Shown here: positions 62,666-64,000 of the stretch, piece after piece
How the letters are laid out: every line of letters starts with the position of its first letter
Numbering within the stretch: position 1 is the stretch's first letter
Assembly (NCBI GenBank): GCA_963603365.1
Contig: CAVCMI010000015.1
Coordinates: 140,209 to 204,208 of the forward strand
DNA: 64,000 bases
DNA from: F23-D06 sp963603365
GTDB lineage: Bacteria; Bacteroidota; Bacteroidia; Bacteroidales; WCHB1-69
Reading direction: 5' to 3'
Program-made: the position numbers and the translations under genes
Notes under the pieces: generated by a model
Seen by the model: only the letters and a program-made list of their open reading frames with translations
What the model was told of the DNA's origin: nothing
Databases searched by the model: none

Positions 62666-63442
62666 ATGAATGAAGTTGTTAGAAAAACAACAAGTGGGGA
62701 AGAGTTCGTCAGGGGATTAAAAAAAGGATTTCCCATCTGCCTTGGTTATTTCCCCGTGGCGTTCACATTCGGGCTGTTAGCCGTCAAGATGGGCTTTACT
62801 CCGTTGCAGGCCACGTTCATTTCGTTCACCAATATGGCATCTGCCGGTCAGTTTGCGGGAATACGTCTTATTGAAGGCGGCGCGCCGTATATAGAGTTGG
62901 TTGTCACTACCTTTGTCATCAACTTGCGCTATTTGCTGATGTCGCTTTCCCTCTCGCAAAAGGTTGAGCCTGACACTGCATTCTACAAACGCTGCATAAT
63001 GGCATTCTGCATTACGGATGAGGTTTTCGCATTGGCAGCAATGGAAAAAGAGGAAGTGCGTTTCCCTTTCTTCGGAGGACTTATGCTCACGCCTATTTTA
63101 GGTTGGACTTCAGGCACGCTGATGGGTGCGATTGCATCGAGTCTGCTCTCCCCGATGTTACAAGGTTGTATGGGCATCGCATTATACTGCATGTTTATCG
63201 CCATCATCATTCCTCCTGCCCGCAAAAACCGCAAAATCGCCCTTGCGGTTATTGTTTCCGCCTTGCTTTCCTGCTTGTTCACCTATGTGCCGGGACTCAA
63301 CGTCCTTTCCAAAAGCGGCGGCGGCGGCTGGGCTATCATCCTCGCTGCCGTATTAGGCGCTGCACTCTGTGCTTCAATCAAGGAAATCAAACGTTACAAG
63401 AAACATTTAAAAGACAATAATAGTTCAATATGCAATATATAG
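62666..63442 (+). CDS. azlC: AzlC-type amino-acid exporter, large subunit
   Basis: 258 residues, about seven to eight membrane helices. The N-terminal GLKKGFPICLGYFPVAFTFG, FTNMASAGQFAGIRLIEGGA, TFVINLRYLLMSLSLSQKVE and FCITDEVFAL segments are AzlC/YgaZ family signatures. With AzlD it exports branched-chain amino acids in characterised systems. Overlaps azlD by 13 bp, so coupled. Confidence 0.93.
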   Translation: MNEVVRKTTSGEEFVRGLKKGFPICLGYFPVAFTFGLLAVKMGFTPLQATFISFTNMASAGQFAGIRLIEGGAPYIELVVTTFVINLRYLLMSLSLSQKVEPDTAFYKRCIMAFCITDEVFALAAMEKEEVRFPFFGGLMLTPILGWTSGTLMGAIASSLLSPMLQGCMGIALYCMFIAIIIPPARKNRKIALAVIVSALLSCLFTYVPGLNVLSKSGGGGWAIILAAVLGAALCASIKEIKRYKKHLKDNNSSICNI

Positions 63443-63774
63443 GAATATGTATGCTTCTTATGGGGTTGACCACCTATATCATCCGTGTCACCCCGATTGG
63501 TTTTGTGCGCAAAAAACTTGACAACGCATGGATACAGGACTTCCTTTACTACATCCCGTACTGTGTGTTGTCGGCTATGACATTCCCGGGAGTTATCTAT
63601 TCAACCACCCCCACGGGAGCCTCCTCTCCGCACTTTCTGTCTGCTGCCATTGCAACCGTCGTGGCCATCGCACTTTCCTGGAAGAACAAAGGACTGGTAT
63701 TGGTGGCCCTCGTGGCTGTAATTGTTGCAATTATCGTTGAGGTGTTATTGCTTAAGTTGCCGATAGCTTGCTGA
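63430..63774 (+). CDS. azlD: AzlD-type amino-acid exporter, small subunit
   Basis: 114 residues with about four membrane helices. YIIRVTPIGFVRKKLDNAWI, QDFLYYIPYCVLSAMTFPGV and the TPTGASS stretch fit the AzlD/YgaH partner of AzlC. The start overlaps azlC, which supports a paired transporter. Last complete gene in the window. Confidence 0.92.
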   Translation: MQYIGICMLLMGLTTYIIRVTPIGFVRKKLDNAWIQDFLYYIPYCVLSAMTFPGVIYSTTPTGASSPHFLSAAIATVVAIALSWKNKGLVLVALVAVIVAIIVEVLLLKLPIAC

Positions 63775-63994
63775 AAAATTAGGAATTGTTGAATTAGGAA
63801 TTAGGAATGGGCGTGAAGCCTCCAGTTCCTGTGTTTCAAGACATAAACCCTTGGTTCCGAAAGACCTGCATTGAAGACGTGCCGGGCGGGCACGGCAGGC
63901 ACGGGAATAGTTCGGCCTGAAAAGTTACGGGAGCGGCTTTTTTGGAAAAAAGTGTTATCTTTGCGCTTTCAAACAAGATGAACGACACGAAGCG
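63775..63994. other. Intergenic region with TTAGGAA repeats and GC hairpin
   Basis: 220 bases. Three copies of the heptamer TTAGGAA (63779-63785, 63794-63800, 63801-63807) are followed by a short GC-rich hairpin near 63879-63894 without a T run. No gene recognised. Confidence 0.5.
63956..63963 (+). promoter_or_regulatory. -7 element (TATCTTTG) of the next gene
   Basis: TATCTTTG near the right edge. The only usable start is the ATG at 63995; an ATG at 63978 opens just six codons. The gene itself lies outside the window. Confidence 0.6.
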
Positions 63995-64000
63995 ATGAAC

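Noticed and set aside
63879..63894. GC-rich hairpin after azlD as a terminator
   Set aside because: No T tract follows on either strand, so an intrinsic terminator cannot be supported.
1..64000. CRISPR array, insertion sequence, prophage, integrase or rRNA operon
   Set aside because: No regularly spaced repeats, transposase, integrase or rRNA sequence was seen. Only one tRNA was recognised.

Overview
The window looks like a chromosomal segment of a Bacteroidales bacterium (Bacteroidota). The evidence is threefold. (1) Many genes are preceded by the Bacteroidota -7 promoter element TAnnTTTG (TATCTTTG, TATTTTTG, TACTTTTG, TACATTTG) and almost none by a strong Shine-Dalgarno sequence. (2) Lineage-typical genes are present: a fused murF-alr, a DUF6089 - uppS - bamA - ompH cluster, a reverse rubrerythrin, a DUF5103 plug-domain protein and a peptidase with a type IX secretion sorting domain. 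(3) The gene content is that of an anaerobe (PFOR, 2[4Fe-4S] ferredoxin). Genus cannot be fixed from the sequence; a Prevotellaceae-like or related T9SS-bearing Bacteroidales is plausible.

Layout. 0-1 kb: C-terminal part of pyruvate:ferredoxin oxidoreductase. 1.2-4.2 kb: a secreted C69 dipeptidase facing the infC-rpmI-rplT operon. 4.2-10.3 kb: envelope biogenesis run DUF6089 protein, uppS, bamA and three tandem Skp/OmpH chaperones. 10.3-14.8 kb: a short ferredoxin gene, apt-ilvE, and the divergent phosphotransacylase, c-di-AMP cyclase cdaA and reverse rubrerythrin. 14.8-23.4 kb (minus strand): dcw operon mraZ-rsmH-ftsL-ftsI-murE-mraY-[murD C-terminal remnant]-ftsW. 23.8-41.4 kb: mixed metabolism and information genes (T9SS plug-domain protein, a transglutaminase lipoprotein, cutC, purB, upp, fthC, trmN6, manA, uvrB, tilS, sufS) with several uncharacterised envelope proteins. 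41.4-48.6 kb (minus): recA - TPR lipoprotein - ruvB - outer-membrane barrel - FAH hydrolase - nucleoside MFS - ugd. 48.7-52.2 kb: a decayed outer-membrane receptor pseudogene, tRNA-Leu(UAG) and an M1 peptidase with a T9SS sorting domain. 52.4-53.6 kb: exported carboxymuconolactone decarboxylase/cupin protein. 53.7-57.4 kb: an AT-rich restriction-modification island (two C5 cytosine methyltransferases, an HNH nuclease, an unknown 151-residue protein) directly upstream of murF-alr. 59.9-63.8 kb: a secreted EEP-family nuclease/phosphatase, an FAD oxidoreductase and azlCD. The next gene begins at about 63995.

Most of the window is core genome. The two places that stand out are the murD position in the dcw operon, where only a 185-residue, diverged C-terminal ligase domain remains between mraY and ftsW, and the compact, translationally coupled R-M island. 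In that island the second methyltransferase lacks SAM-binding motif I, and the cassette appears to separate murF-alr from its original promoter.
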